Source: Owenia fusiformis
Taxonomy: Eukaryota > Annelida > Polychaeta > Sabellida > Oweniidae
Length of the DNA: 14,000 bases
Direction of reading: 5' to 3'
NCBI GenBank assembly: GCA_903813345.2
Contig: CAIIXF020000001.1
Span: 33,168,866 to 33,182,865, forward strand
Of this stretch, positions 1-8,878 are shown one piece after another. Position numbers and translations under genes: made by a program. Position 1 is the stretch's first letter. Each line of letters begins with the position of its first letter. Under the pieces are notes generated by a model, which was given only the letters and a program-made list of their open reading frames with translations, was not told the origin of the DNA and did not search any database.

Positions 1-700
1 GCTCATCCGTCTGTTTGTCCAGACGATAACTGAAATATCAAAGCAACATTGGATTTTTGTCATAAAATCTTGTCCTTTCAACTGATTAGTGTTTGGCATG
101 CAGGATGAAAGATTTGCAGTATAAAGGTCACCCATTGGTGAGAACATGTTGTACATGTTTGTGTCCTTATGATGATGCCTTATACTAGGGACAAAGAGCT
201 CTGCTCAAGAATGAATTTTCAAGATGGCTACTGTATTAAATAAAAATGGATGCCATTTTTCATTAAAAAATTAATTTTTGATAGCTCAAATACCAGTGAA
301 GGGGTTTGATTCAAATTTTATATGCTGATGCTCTTAGTAAATAGGCATCTGCTGGAGAAGTTATTTTCATGATGTTGACTGAAATCAAAATGGCCACCAT
401 TTTTCATAAAAATGTTAACTCAATGGATTCGCTTCAAATTTTATTTGCTGATGCCCTCTTGACATTAGGACCCTGCAAGATGAGATGACCACTGAAGGAA
501 CATAGGATTTTGCATACAATCCATTTTTGCCTGCCTTTTTTCATAAAATGGAATCTTTGATAAGTCACAGAGCAGTTGACATATTTTTGGTTCAAATTTT
601 ATATGCTGGTGCCTTAGGGACATATGGCTCTACTCAAGAACTATCATGAATTCAAAATGGCCAACAAATGGAGGCAATATAACCTTTTTCTTTAATCCTA
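1..700 (+). repeat. Decayed tetranucleotide-headed repeat with four core units
   Basis: The window opens inside a degenerate GTCC/GTCT tract (about 1..20). Four diverged units follow, recognisable by a shared block close to TCAAATTTTATATGCTGATG. The block recurs near 311, 434 and 592, with a weaker copy near 160, so spacing is about 123-158 bp. Units also carry CTCTGCTCAAGAA-like and AAAATGGCCACC-like stretches. Order and motif content match the better preserved module at 8783..9600, so this looks like an older copy in the same orientation. No open frame is convincing. Boundaries are approximate, and the left end lies outside the window. Confidence 0.6.
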
Positions 701-795
701 TGTTCAAAGTGATGGTTGATGTAATAAAATATTGTTTCTAGCTAGGTGGGATTTGCTACAACAGTTTTCCATTCAATTTCTTATTTTATTTTCAG

Positions 796-878
796 AATCT
801 ACTTGTTACCTACATAGGTATGGTCATAGGAGGTGACTATATATTTAGCTGGATAAACTTCATTGGCTTAAACATAAG
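796..878 (+). CDS. SLC35D1: SLC35D-type nucleotide-sugar transporter, penultimate coding exon (partial gene)
   Basis: This 83-bp exon is bounded by a pyrimidine-rich stretch ending TTTTCAG (789..795) and a GTAATC donor at 879. It reads [17 protein letters not shown], then [10 protein letters not shown], and ends with AG, the first two bases of a split serine codon. The block LVTYIGM-GGDYIF-NFIGLNI is a signature of the last membrane segments of SLC35D proteins. These are ER/Golgi antiporters that bring UDP-sugars (UDP-glucuronate, UDP-GalNAc, UDP-GlcNAc) into the lumen for glycosaminoglycan and glycoprotein synthesis. The family usually has ten membrane helices; upstream exons lie left of the window. 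The TYIGM and NFIGLNIS wording is closer, from memory, to SLC35D1 than to SLC35D2, but an invertebrate single-copy ancestor of both is equally possible. Family assignment is strong; paralogue and substrate are inferred. Confidence 0.9.
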
Positions 879-1900
879 GTAATCAATCTAACAATATGTT
901 CTAATATAAATGTTTTAACACATAAGGGGATGGTGTCTAGAAGTTTATTTAAATGTCTATGGTTGACCCCCTCAATTCCATCATCTAATCAGATCTTGCA
1001 TTAGGCTCAGAAGAATGTGTGTCCCAACGAAGGAAAACAAATAAAAAAGTGTGTCCTCTTATTTAAGCTTATAATGGGCTATTTTCAAGTTCAACAATAA
1101 AATAAGTGCAATAAGACAATCTGTATACATCCCTTTATAACACAAACCCGTCGCCAAGGGTGGTTCAGGGTGTTCCCTGCTTGATGAATCAAAGTCTGCC
1201 CAAATTGTATGATTTGTTTGTGTTTTCAAATTGTTGCCAGCTGTGTCCTATGATTGAAATATGCTCTTGCAACTCAATTCACTCATGTATTGTAGCCATT
1301 TTATAGTAAAAATTATTATTATACTGTGAGTGATCTTTATACCTGCTGTTTGCTCTAAATTATAGCACGAAAAAAATGAGAACATTTTTAGTATTAATTT
1401 CTCTACCGTTTGGTAATATGGTGTATCACTATAATTTTAATTTCAAAATATTCTCTGATTCATATCATAAATTAGACCATTTTGATGTCATACAATCACA
1501 ATCAGACAGCTTCTGCTTGGTAATTGAACTCATTTTGAAGGTATTAAATCAGTTTTACAGTGAGAAAATGTCATATGCAATTTGCAATAAAACTGCCCAT
1601 TAAGATATTTGTTTTTCAGTATTCTTATTTTTTTACTCAAAATAAAGTTGAAGCTGAAACACATCAAAATATAATAAATTACTGAAAGACTGCCAAATTT
1701 TTAATCAATCATTTTACATCCCAAAAACAGAAATTTATTTTAAGTTTGTGTTCTCCCAATTTTTTTTACGTCCTGTATGTTATAGGCCCCCGTTAATGCG
1801 AGTAATGAAACTTTTTTTATTACATGTTTACTTCTCTCTTGTTACTTTCACTAGAATATGGAGAAAATCAACACTATTTGCTGACAAAATTGGGTCCACC
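879..1900. other. Intron sequence with no recognised element
   Basis: About 1 kb of AT-rich intron. The open frame at 1376..1603 has no recognisable domain, no homology I can name, and a composition typical of AT-rich noncoding DNA. I see no tandem repeat or target duplication here. Confidence 0.5.
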
Positions 1901-2025
1901 CAATATTCCAAAACCCATTACTCCCAAACCTGATACTCCAAAACCCAATACTCCGAAACCCAATGTTATAAAACTCAATACTGAGAAACCAATCACACCG
2001 AAAACCCAATCACTCCGAAAAATTA
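1901..2025 (+). repeat. 15-bp minisatellite, about eight degenerate units
   Basis: Roughly eight units of a 15-bp motif near AATACTCCAAAACCC run head to tail. Examples are ATACTCCAAAACCCA followed by ATACTCCGAAACCCA. Because the period is a multiple of three, one frame reads as a TPKPN-like repeat, which produces the open frame at 1824..2108. There is no signal sequence, splice context or homology suggesting a real protein. Confidence 0.7.
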
Positions 2026-2126
2026 AGCTAAATAATACTTTTTTCTCCATTATACCAGAATTTAATCAAAATTCAGGGAGCGAGAAATCAAATGTAACAC
2101 ACTTGTAATATGAATAACAGATGACG

Positions 2127-2921
2127 AAAGGATCTAGTGCACCTGCCATTATTATCTCCCCATGAACAAAAAGAAATTCATCTGATTTTTCAAAATAAAT
2201 ATACTGCTTTTATTATTACATTTATATGTACACTAGTATCTTGTTGACCTATATTCAGCACTGTATTGATGAATGGGCCACTTATTAGGGCCAATATTCA
2301 ATCATAAAGTGTACAGGGGTAGAGATGCCAAACCAGGAAGTATTTTTGTGTCTGTCAAAATCCATTTGCATCATACATACTCCTACATCTTATCAAAATA
2401 TATTATTAATTAATGAATTATAACAGTATAATCTTTGGATTTACGAAGTTGAATGGGATTTCATAAGTGTAAAAGTTGCTTTTGAAGCATTTTTCTTTAG
2501 CCATTTTGTAGGAAAAAATGATGAAAAATGTATAATCTTTTAATTTGAAGTATGACCTGAATCGATTGCAAACTTTATATTTGCACATCTGATGTGACAT
2601 ACCATTTGTGTCATATTTTGAAATTATTCAATTTGCAATCGATTCAGGTCATAGTGTATTTTAGGTATTTTGTGAAAATCAATAGAAACCAATGGCCTCC
2701 ATTGGAATCTGATGGTATCCACATGTTAAGTCAATAGAACACATCCAATGTCAAGTCAATACACCCTTGCTGAACTTAATGACCCCAACCTCAGCCCATG
2801 TGGGTCCATAAGCTTAAATATTTTCAAAAATATTATGTGACATTGTATTCTTTATGTTACACCTAAAAATGATTTATTTTGTTCATGGGGAGATCACAAT
2901 GGAAAGTGCACTAGACCCTTT
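2127..2921. mobile_element. 795-bp element with ~50-bp terminal inverted repeats and an internal palindrome
   Basis: The left end (2127..2177) begins AAAGGATCTAGTGCAC and contains TATCTCCCCATGAACAAAA. The right end (2870..2921), read on the minus strand, begins AAAGGGTCTAGTGCAC and contains GATCTCCCCATGAACAAAA. These are long terminal inverted repeats of a probably non-autonomous DNA transposon. I could not identify an unambiguous target duplication. Inside, positions 2552..2572 and 2632..2652 are perfect 21-bp inverted repeats around a 59-nt loop. Positions 2425..2890 recur in inverted orientation at 12164..12603. The open frame at 2418..2600 is a by-product of this repeat. Superfamily unknown. 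Confidence 0.65.
2552..2652. repeat. Perfect 21-bp inverted repeat with 59-nt loop
   Basis: The left arm contains ATGACCTGAATCGATTGCAA and the right arm TTGCAATCGATTCAGGTCAT. The 21-bp arms are exactly complementary, and each contains the internal palindrome ATCGAT. The other copy of the repeat keeps a 24-bp version of the arms at 12386..12409 and 12463..12486 with two mismatches. Confidence 0.85.
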
Positions 2922-3899
2922 GTTTTCTCACTAGTACTGACATTGTCAAGAACAGATTTTTTGTTATGATTTGAATTAGCTCGCCACATATACAGCATAA
3001 TATGAGAAAGCCTATATTATCTTCTTTAATTTCATTTATACCAGACTGAAATCAAGCCTTCAGGGACTGGGATATTCAGTGTAACGTATGGAGTTTTAAG
3101 AGAAGACATGAAATATTTTAGTAGACTGACAATATTACATGTACATACATTTTTATCCATTCTTCTTTAATCTTGTTTTAAACAGAACTTTCAGAGATTA
3201 AAAGTAATGCATTGGGCTGTAAATACTCATGTAATATACTTATATTGTCAGTCTTTAAAATTTTTGTAATCTATTATGAAAGTTCAATGCATTACATTTT
3301 ATCAGTCTGCATGCATATTTCATCCTTTATTATGGAAGTTCAATGTATTTGTTTAATTTTACACTTCCTGAACGTTTGAAAGATTAAAGAGAGCGATATA
3401 AGCATGTGTTGTATTTTCTGGCTAAAAAACTGTAATAATTACATGTAATATCGTTAGCCTGTGAAAAAATTCAATTCAATTCTGCGATTAAGGAGATTTG
3501 ACAAGATGACAAGATGAACTGTTCCATGAACTTATATTTTCTTTTTATTATATCATTGGAATGTCTCTCACTTTCTCATTGGATGGGAATTGATCACATG
3601 ATTTAAAATATGAGGGTTGTTTCCTTGTTTCGTGCAGTCTCCAGTCACAGCCTTTTGCATGTTAATGGCTTGTTTACATACTGCTGCAACACTGTATTTA
3701 CGAAATGTTGACTTTTTTTCATACCATATTTGCCATAAAAAGCGCCCAGGGCCCTTTTGAAATTAAATTTCCCATGATACCCCATTACAAAGAGCACCCA
3801 TGTAGCTCATAACTTGTAAAAGATATAGAAAATGTAAAATTAGAAATTTTAAAGTAGGTAGTGTAGTGGGTAGTGTATTAGTCATGGACAAATGCATAG
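2922..3899. repeat. AT-rich intron with small nested inverted repeats
   Basis: AGACTGACAATAT (3123..3135) is inverted at 3242..3254. A GAAGTTCAATG-type block occurs near 3280 and 3336, with a diverged complement near 3190..3215. This looks like the remains of a short foldback or MITE-type element. A short GACAAGAT tandem duplication lies near 3500. The stretch around 3545..3600 loosely resembles the interior of the TTAA element at 13145..13190. No gene or well-bounded element is supported. Confidence 0.4.
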
Positions 3900-4099
3900 A
3901 CTTTTCTATTTTCATACTTTTCATAGACGCGTTGTAGGGAGAATCCCCACGACGTTTTTTCTCAGAACGTGCATCAGTATCATATGTTTTAGAAAATGTA
4001 CATTTTTGCGAAAATATAGCTCAGGAGACAACAGAATCGTCGATTTACACCCTCACTTAAGTTACATAAACAGTTTTTCGAAAACAGTTAAAGGGACCC
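3900..4099 (+). repeat. ~200-bp dispersed repeat, left member of an inverted pair
   Basis: This stretch matches the reverse complement of 5840..6030. Shared blocks include CGTTGTAGG-GAAT-CCCACGAC, GACAACAGAATCGTCGATTT, CCTCACTTAAGTTACATAAA and AAAGGG-ACC. The similarity shows in the conceptual peptides of both copies (VVGRIPTTFF, DNRIVDL-PHLSYIN), but open frames also occur on the opposite strand and there is no start or splice context. I treat it as a noncoding repeat. It is either one TIR of a ~2.1-kb element spanning 3900..6030 or one of two opposed insertions. Confidence 0.65.
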
Positions 4100-4459
4100 A
4101 ATACCTTACAAAACTTCTTAACGGAGAGGAATAAGGGAAAATGCTTGCCGGATTCTGAATCTGTGTATTTTTTAATGATTTTTCACCGTCTTAGAATTTC
4201 AATTTTTTTCCTTTGAAAAAATGAGATTTGCATTGTTTTCCAATTAGAAAAATTAGTAAACATGAATAGCTCGAAATCTAACGGTGAGATTTTGTTTTAA
4301 AAAATTATGGATATCAAGGCTAAATATAGCTATACAGTAAACATAAAAAAATCAATGCTTGGACTCTTCATATTCACACAAAAAATTAATTAGTAAATGA
4401 GGTTTGATATTTGTGAGAATAAGTTGTACGAGGTGCAATGCTCTACAAACACCAGACTA

Positions 4460-4701
4460 CAGGGTGGATTAGGATCAATGACACACATAAAATTAATTTA
4501 AAAATATTTCATGATAATTATCTCAAACAAAAGCAGTTAGCGAAGGATATGTTTCATTACACTAAATAAATAGTTATCACTTTTGACTATATATACATAT
4601 CTCATGGGAATGTATTTCCATCTGCTCAAGATATCATATTTTAGCTTCGAAAATCACAATCGTTGGATAATACATTTATCTCAGAATGATAGGCCACCCT
4701 G
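4460..4701. mobile_element. 242-bp MITE with CAGGGTGG ends and TA target duplication
   Basis: The element starts CAGGGTGGATTAGG at 4460 and ends CCTATCATT-type sequence inverted to GGCCACCCTG at 4701. Each end is flanked by TA (4458..4459 and 4702..4703). Only the outermost eight bases are perfectly inverted. TA duplication and a CAGGGTGG tip fit the Tc1/mariner superfamily, and the tip matches the other mariner-type ends in this window. No coding capacity. Confidence 0.6.
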
Positions 4702-4982
4702 TAGCAATGTAGCTTTCACTTGAAGTGTACCCTTGAGAATAATGAACTTACTTTCAAATTGGTCTTGCTTTTGTGGTGTATGTGGCTTTTTAGCAAATCT
4801 GCCAAGCTAATTTCTTTCCAGAACCATCTTGTTCAAATGTATCACTATATATACGCGCATGTATAGACAGATGACATAGATATACATATAAATTATATAT
4901 TGCACCGGTATTTACTTACATGGGAATATTCCCTTTGGAAAAATGCAAATGCATGAACATATATTTTCATCTTATATATGAC

Positions 4983-5018
4983 CATGGGCTTTCAACACTT
5001 TCTAGTTGAAAGCCCATG
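4983..5018. repeat. Perfect 14-bp stem-loop
   Basis: CATGGGCTTTCAAC (4983..4996) and GTTGAAAGCCCATG (5005..5018) are exact complements around an 8-nt loop. It lies in otherwise unremarkable intron. The stem is short for a miRNA precursor. It may be the remnant of a foldback element. Confidence 0.75.
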
Positions 5019-5207
5019 ATATGACTTCAAGCTAACATATTATTTCATATTTATATTTTCATAGTTAGTTTAGCATGAATAATAGATCCATGAGAACAAT
5101 ATTCTTTTTTTTTTTTAAATTGATGGGTTTACTGTGAATTCAATAAATTACAATTTGCAAGGGGTAAGTATACTGTATGAGCTAGCTAGTGGCTTTGTAT
5201 TTTATGT

Positions 5208-5617
5208 TAGGCCAGGGTAATTAAATTAGTTGTTTCTCTTTCTTCTATTTTTCAAAATTGATATGGGAATGACAGTTTTTATATTACCTTTTTTGTCTAT
5301 CTAAAATGCTGATGAGGGACGGGATGATTTATTTCTTTAAAATAACTGTAAAATCAAATAACTAATTTTGAAGGAAATAAACTGAGTTTATGTTGAATTT
5401 ATATGTTGAATTTACTGGTATATTTGATCATATATCAGTACCACGATATTGTCAATTATCCTGATCCATAAAAAGTTAAAAAAAGTGTTTCACACGCCAT
5501 GGATGCGCACGAGGTACGGTGTTTTTTTCTCAGAAATGGCAGAAAAAAGCTGGAGGAGGGATTGGGCCACACGCGGACAAGAATGAGAAACAACTAATTT
5601 AATTACCCTAACCTTAG
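5208..5617. mobile_element. ~410-bp MITE with perfect 25-bp terminal inverted repeat
   Basis: Positions 5214..5238 and 5585..5609 are perfect inverted copies containing AGGGTAATTAAATTAGTTG. Just outside them, TTAG occurs on the left (5207..5210) and right (5614..5617), a possible 4-bp target duplication. The intervening ~345 bp has no open frame of note. This is the size and form of a non-autonomous DNA transposon. The 25-bp perfect arms suggest it is younger than its surroundings. Superfamily not assigned. Confidence 0.65.
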
Positions 5618-5839
5618 TTCATCCAGTAGTATGTTTTTACTGCAAAGTAGTGTTTTTATATGCAGCTTGATAGCATAAAATATGTTGAATGAAGCATATG
5701 GTGTGGATTAGTCGTGTGACACACAAACTGACCAATACATGAGGGTATTAGCTACTTTTCACATAAACCAAAGGAGGACAGTGCTTTTATTTCAACTGGG
5801 AGCTTACCTCCACACGACTGATCATGTGACCATGGTGGT

Positions 5840-6030
5840 GGTCCCCTTTAAGATCTGCACTTTTAACCGAAACCGTTTATGTAACTTAAGTGAGGAAGTA
5901 AATCGACGATTCTGTTGTCTTCTGAACTATTTGTTCCCAAATATGTACAATTTCTTAAACATTTGAAGTTTGTGTTAAAAAATGTCGTGGGAATTCTGCC
6001 TACAACGTGTAAAATAAGGAAACGAGAAAA
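5840..6030 (-). repeat. ~200-bp dispersed repeat, right member of an inverted pair
   Basis: Read on the minus strand, this is the partner of 3900..4099. It starts near CACGTTGTAGGCAGAATTCC, passes through the shared block GACAACAGAATCGTCGATTT and ends at TTAAAGGGGACC. The two open frames here (5863..6105 minus, 5915..6184 plus) overlap on opposite strands and are explained by the repeat. Confidence 0.65.
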
Positions 6031-6057
6031 ATCGTACCTTCGATATTCCGACATTTT

Positions 6058-6084
6058 GTTACCAAAACGGTTCGTTTTGGTAAC
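6058..6084. repeat. Perfect 12-bp hairpin with 3-nt loop
   Basis: GTTACCAAAACG and CGTTTTGGTAAC are exact complements around GTT. It lies just outside the ~200-bp repeat, in a 160-bp stretch (6031..6191) where I see nothing else. It could be a cruciform-forming or foldback remnant. Confidence 0.75.
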
Positions 6085-6183
6085 CAGCGTAATCGAGTGG
6101 ATCACCAGTGATAGAAATCTACCATCAATAACTCAAAGAAGTCGTGACTACCAAATTCCATTCAAAACCTCAACATTCACATA

Positions 6184-6784
6184 GATCCTGTTAGTGGTGT
6201 CAATTAACCGCTTGAGCATTAACCGGTTAACCGGGGGTTTTTACCGGTTAAAGTCGGTTAACCGGCGGGAAATTTGAACTTATAATTTCAAATGAAATCT
6301 TCATCTTCGATCTTGAAAGTTGAAAAAAATTGGAAAAATGATATATCGGCGTTTATTTTTTACGTTCGTCAAGCTTTACGCTATTCTATGTAAGTAAGCG
6401 CGGGAAAGCAATGTGGCAGGGATTAAAGTTGCTGATTGGATGTTTGTAAGGAATTATCGGACCTATCACATGTATGAGTAGCTCACATGAAACTGACGCT
6501 TGAAAACAAACAGATTAAAATGCAAAGTAAGCGCGGGAAAGCAATGCGGCAGGGATTAAAGTTGCTGATTGGATGTTTGTAAGGAGTTATGGGACTTATG
6601 ACATGTATGAGTAGCTTACGTGAAACTGACACCATAAAACCAAACGGATTAGCATGCAAAATAAGCGCGGGAAATAACAGAATTATACACGGTCAACTAA
6701 CCGCCCATAAAAACTCAGACCGGTCAAGGCATTATCGGCGGTTAACCGGTTCACCGGTTAATACTTGACACCTCTAGATCCTGT
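6184..6784. mobile_element. Non-autonomous hAT-type transposon with 8-bp target duplication GATCCTGT
   Basis: The element body is 6192..6776 (585 bp). GATCCTGT is repeated exactly at 6184..6191 and 6777..6784. The left end reads TAGTGGTGTCAATTAACCG; the right end read inward is TAGAGGTGTCAAGTATTAACC. An 8-bp duplication plus TAGNGGTGTCAA termini is diagnostic of the hAT superfamily. Subterminal regions are packed with GGTTAACCGG palindromes (about 6205..6265 and 6738..6762), plausible transposase-binding sites. Two tandem 133-bp units, both starting TAAGCGCGGGAAA, lie at 6395..6527 and 6528..6661, and a third begins at 6662. No transposase is encoded, so it must have been moved in trans. Confidence 0.9.
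6395..6661 (+). repeat. Two tandem 133-bp units inside the hAT element
   Basis: The units share TAAGCGCGGGAAAGCAATG, GGCAGGGATTAAAGTTGC and TGATTGGATGTTTGTAAGGA, with scattered substitutions. The start of a third unit follows at 6662 and stops after about 14 bp. The duplication is internal to the transposon, not genomic background. Confidence 0.85.
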
Positions 6785-6806
6785 GTCTTTAAATCCATTA
6801 TATATA

Positions 6807-6945
6807 CAGGGTGGTGCAAAAAACGTCCACATTACTTCCAACAATTTCAGTCCAAAATCATACTAAAGAACACTTAAGAACTCTTATCATGGATTACATA
6901 CTGATTTACTGAGTATGTCATAACATCAAGAAATAAAGTAAAGGG
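6807..6945. mobile_element. Mariner-type terminus interrupted by the 3-kb hAT insertion
   Basis: After TATATA, CAGGGTGGTGCAAAAAACG begins at 6807 with a TA dinucleotide immediately before it. This matches the CAGGGTRGNCCAAAA ends seen elsewhere in the window. GTCCACATT at 6825..6833 has an inverted match, AATGTGGAC, near 9961..9969, just beyond the later hAT insertion. If that match is real, the original MITE was about 190 bp and was split by 6954..9924. The far tip is not recognisable, so the right boundary is uncertain. Confidence 0.4.
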
Positions 6946-7552
6946 GTTAGGTGTAGAGGTGTAACTCGCCAGAAAAATCCAACTCGAGTTCAACTTGCAA
7001 AATGTTTCCAAAACTCGAGTAAAACTCGAGTTAATTCATTTCGTCCATTACATATTGTAAACCCGGGTACACAAAATTACTGTAACTTCTAGCGGCAAGT
7101 TTCTCTTCTGATGTAGTCACATCTAAAAGCTGTTTAACACGTTGGGGTCATAAGAAAGTGTGGTATTCATTGCAGTTATCTCATATTTCAATCAAACACG
7201 ATCTGGTATAGACGTCTCCGCATACGGTAAGGACTAGAGATCGCTAAAATGAACCAAGAATCTAACCAAACAATATTTTAGAAAACCAAGAAGGGCCCCT
7301 AAAATTAATGAATGGTTTTCCCAGATTATCTTCATTATTTCTACTAAAGACTGCTGGATATCGATCTAAAGTTATGACGTACGATCTTAATTTAATGATA
7401 GATCTTTTTATGTAAAAGTCTACACGTGAGAATAAGGGGACCATTTTTATTCAATTTTAGTGACTACTATATTATCGTCTGCTTGAGTTCCTTCGATAGT
7501 CTATCTTTTTCTGATTTTTAGCTCACACGGCTAGCTTTTGCAATCACTCACT

Positions 7553-7632
7553 TGTCCGTCTGTCTGTCTGTCCGTCCGTCCGTCCATCCGTCTGTCCGTC
7601 CGTCCGTCCGTCTGTCCGTCCGTCCGTCCGTC
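7553..7632 (+). repeat. GTCC/GTCT tetranucleotide tract
   Basis: Twenty consecutive four-base units of the forms GTCC, GTCT and ATCC. The 61-codon frame over it (7538..7723) is the low-complexity translation SVRPSVCPSV and is not a gene. The tract is preceded by GCTCACACGGCTAGC-type sequence and followed directly by core repeats. Confidence 0.95.
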
Positions 7633-7639
7633 AACAATA

Positions 7640-8710
7640 GTGGCACGTTTTAAAACCTCTGTCGATAGGATTCCTGTTTTAAGTTATTCCTATTCAACAT
7701 CAATACAGAAAACTCCCCTATGACTCCTGGTTCAAAAGCTCGCCTATTTTCAAAATGGCCACCATTTTTGTCTCGCGAAATTCACTTTTGACCCATTTCC
7801 TAGCTTTACAAATAATTTCAACGGTCCTACATTGTAAAAATCCATGTCAATGTAAAGAGTAGATGTATGAAATAATTTTGTTACGAAAAATCAGCAAAAA
7901 ATTATATCCATTTTTTTATTTTCAGCCATTTTAGTTAACATTGATTTGTCCATCTATCTCGCAAAATCCACTTTTGGACCATTTGCCTTAAACCCTCTGT
8001 TGATAGGATTCCTGTTTTAAGTTAATTTTGTTCAACATCAATACAAAAAACTCTCCTATGGCTCTTGGTTAAAAAGCTCGCCTATTTTCAAAATGGTCGC
8101 CATTCTTGTCTCGCGAAATTCACTCTTGGCCCATTTCCTAGCTTTACAAATAATTCCAGCTGTCCTGCATTGTAAAAAGCCATGTCAATGTAAAGAGTAG
8201 TTGTATGAAATAATTTTGTTACAAAAAATCGGCAAAATATTATATCCGTTTTTTTTCAGCCATTTTAGTTAACATTGATTTGTCCATCTGTCTCGCGAAA
8301 TCCTCTTTTGGACCATTTGCCTTAAAACCTCTGTCGATGGATTCCAGTTTCAAGTTATTTTTGTTCAACATCAATACAAAAAACTCCCCTGTGACTCTTG
8401 GTTCAAAAGCTTGCCTATTTTCAAAATGGTTGCCATTTTTGTCTCGCAAAATTCAATTTTGGCCCATTTCCTAGCTTTACAAATTATTTCAGGTGTCCTG
8501 CATTGCAAAAGGCCATGTCACTGTAAAGAGTAGTTGTATGAAATAATTTTGTTACAAATGATTGGCAAAAACTTATATCTGTTTATTTTCAACCATTTTA
8601 CTTAACATCGATTGGTCCATCTGTCTCTTAGTCAGTCCAAATAGTGGCAAGTGGCTTGAAATAATTTTGTTGCAAAAAATCAGCAAAAAATTATATCCAT
8701 CTTTTACTTT
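7640..8710 (+). repeat. Tandem array of ~336-bp core repeats: three units plus a deleted fourth
   Basis: The block CCTCTGTCGATAGGATTCCTG starts anew near 7655, 7993 and 8328, giving periods of about 338 and 334 bp. Each unit holds, in order, TTCAACATCAATACA, TTCAAAATGGCCACC or similar, TTTCCTAGCTTTACAAAT, ATGAAATAATTTTGTTAC and GTCCATCTGTCTC. A fourth unit is cut short: the TATATCC landmark recurs after 119 instead of ~335 bp, with about 215 bp missing. The open frames at 8240..8449 (minus), 8280..8474 and 8562..8861 (plus) fall in the array and are not genes. Confidence 0.9.
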
Positions 8711-8782
8711 TGAGCAACACCATGTGAGCCCAGTACCCACTGTACTATTTTTTTGTGTAACTTGTCATTCCTCGATATTTGT

Positions 8783-8811
8783 TATCCCATCGAACGAAGT
8801 TCGGAGGGATA
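8783..8811 (+). repeat. Conserved 29-nt stem-loop heading a repeat module
   Basis: TATCCCATCGAAC pairs with GTTCGGAGGGATA around a GAA loop: 13 positions with one A-A mismatch and one T-G wobble. The same structure appears at 10285..10314 and 12039..12067. It sits about 11 bp upstream of a GTCC tract. Confidence 0.85.
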
Positions 8812-8821
8812 TAGGGAACGC

Positions 8822-8878
8822 CTCCGTCCATCCGTCCGTCTGTCCGTCCATCCGTACGTAGGTCCGTCCGTCCGTCCG
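8822..8878 (+). repeat. GTCC/ATCC tetranucleotide tract
   Basis: Fourteen or so GTCC-type units, broken once by GTACGTAG. The tract follows the hairpin at 8783 and precedes AATAACTCAAATACCG, the start of the core region. Confidence 0.9.

Noticed and set aside
1376-1603. 75-codon frame in the intron
   Set aside because: No domain, no homology recognised, AT-driven composition, and no splice sites that would fit the SLC35D frame.
3853-3890. GTAGTGTAGTGGGTAGTG resembling a tRNA/SINE box A
   Set aside because: No matching box B follows within the expected 30-60 bp.
3892-4134. 80-codon frame sharing VVGRIPTTFF with a frame at 5863..6105
   Set aside because: The two are inverted copies of one DNA repeat. 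Both strands are open in places and no known domain is present.
7026-7146. Minus-strand open stretch containing LLDVTTSEEKLAAR just inside the 3-kb hAT element
   Set aside because: Could be the tail of a transposase, but I recognise no hAT motif and the frame is closed by a stop immediately upstream.
7538-7723. Open frame reading SVRPSVCPSV
   Set aside because: It is the translation of a GTCC/GTCT microsatellite, with no other support.
7729-7745. GGTTCAAAAGC resembling a Pol III box B in the 336-bp units
   Set aside because: No box A at the right distance and it recurs only as part of the tandem unit.
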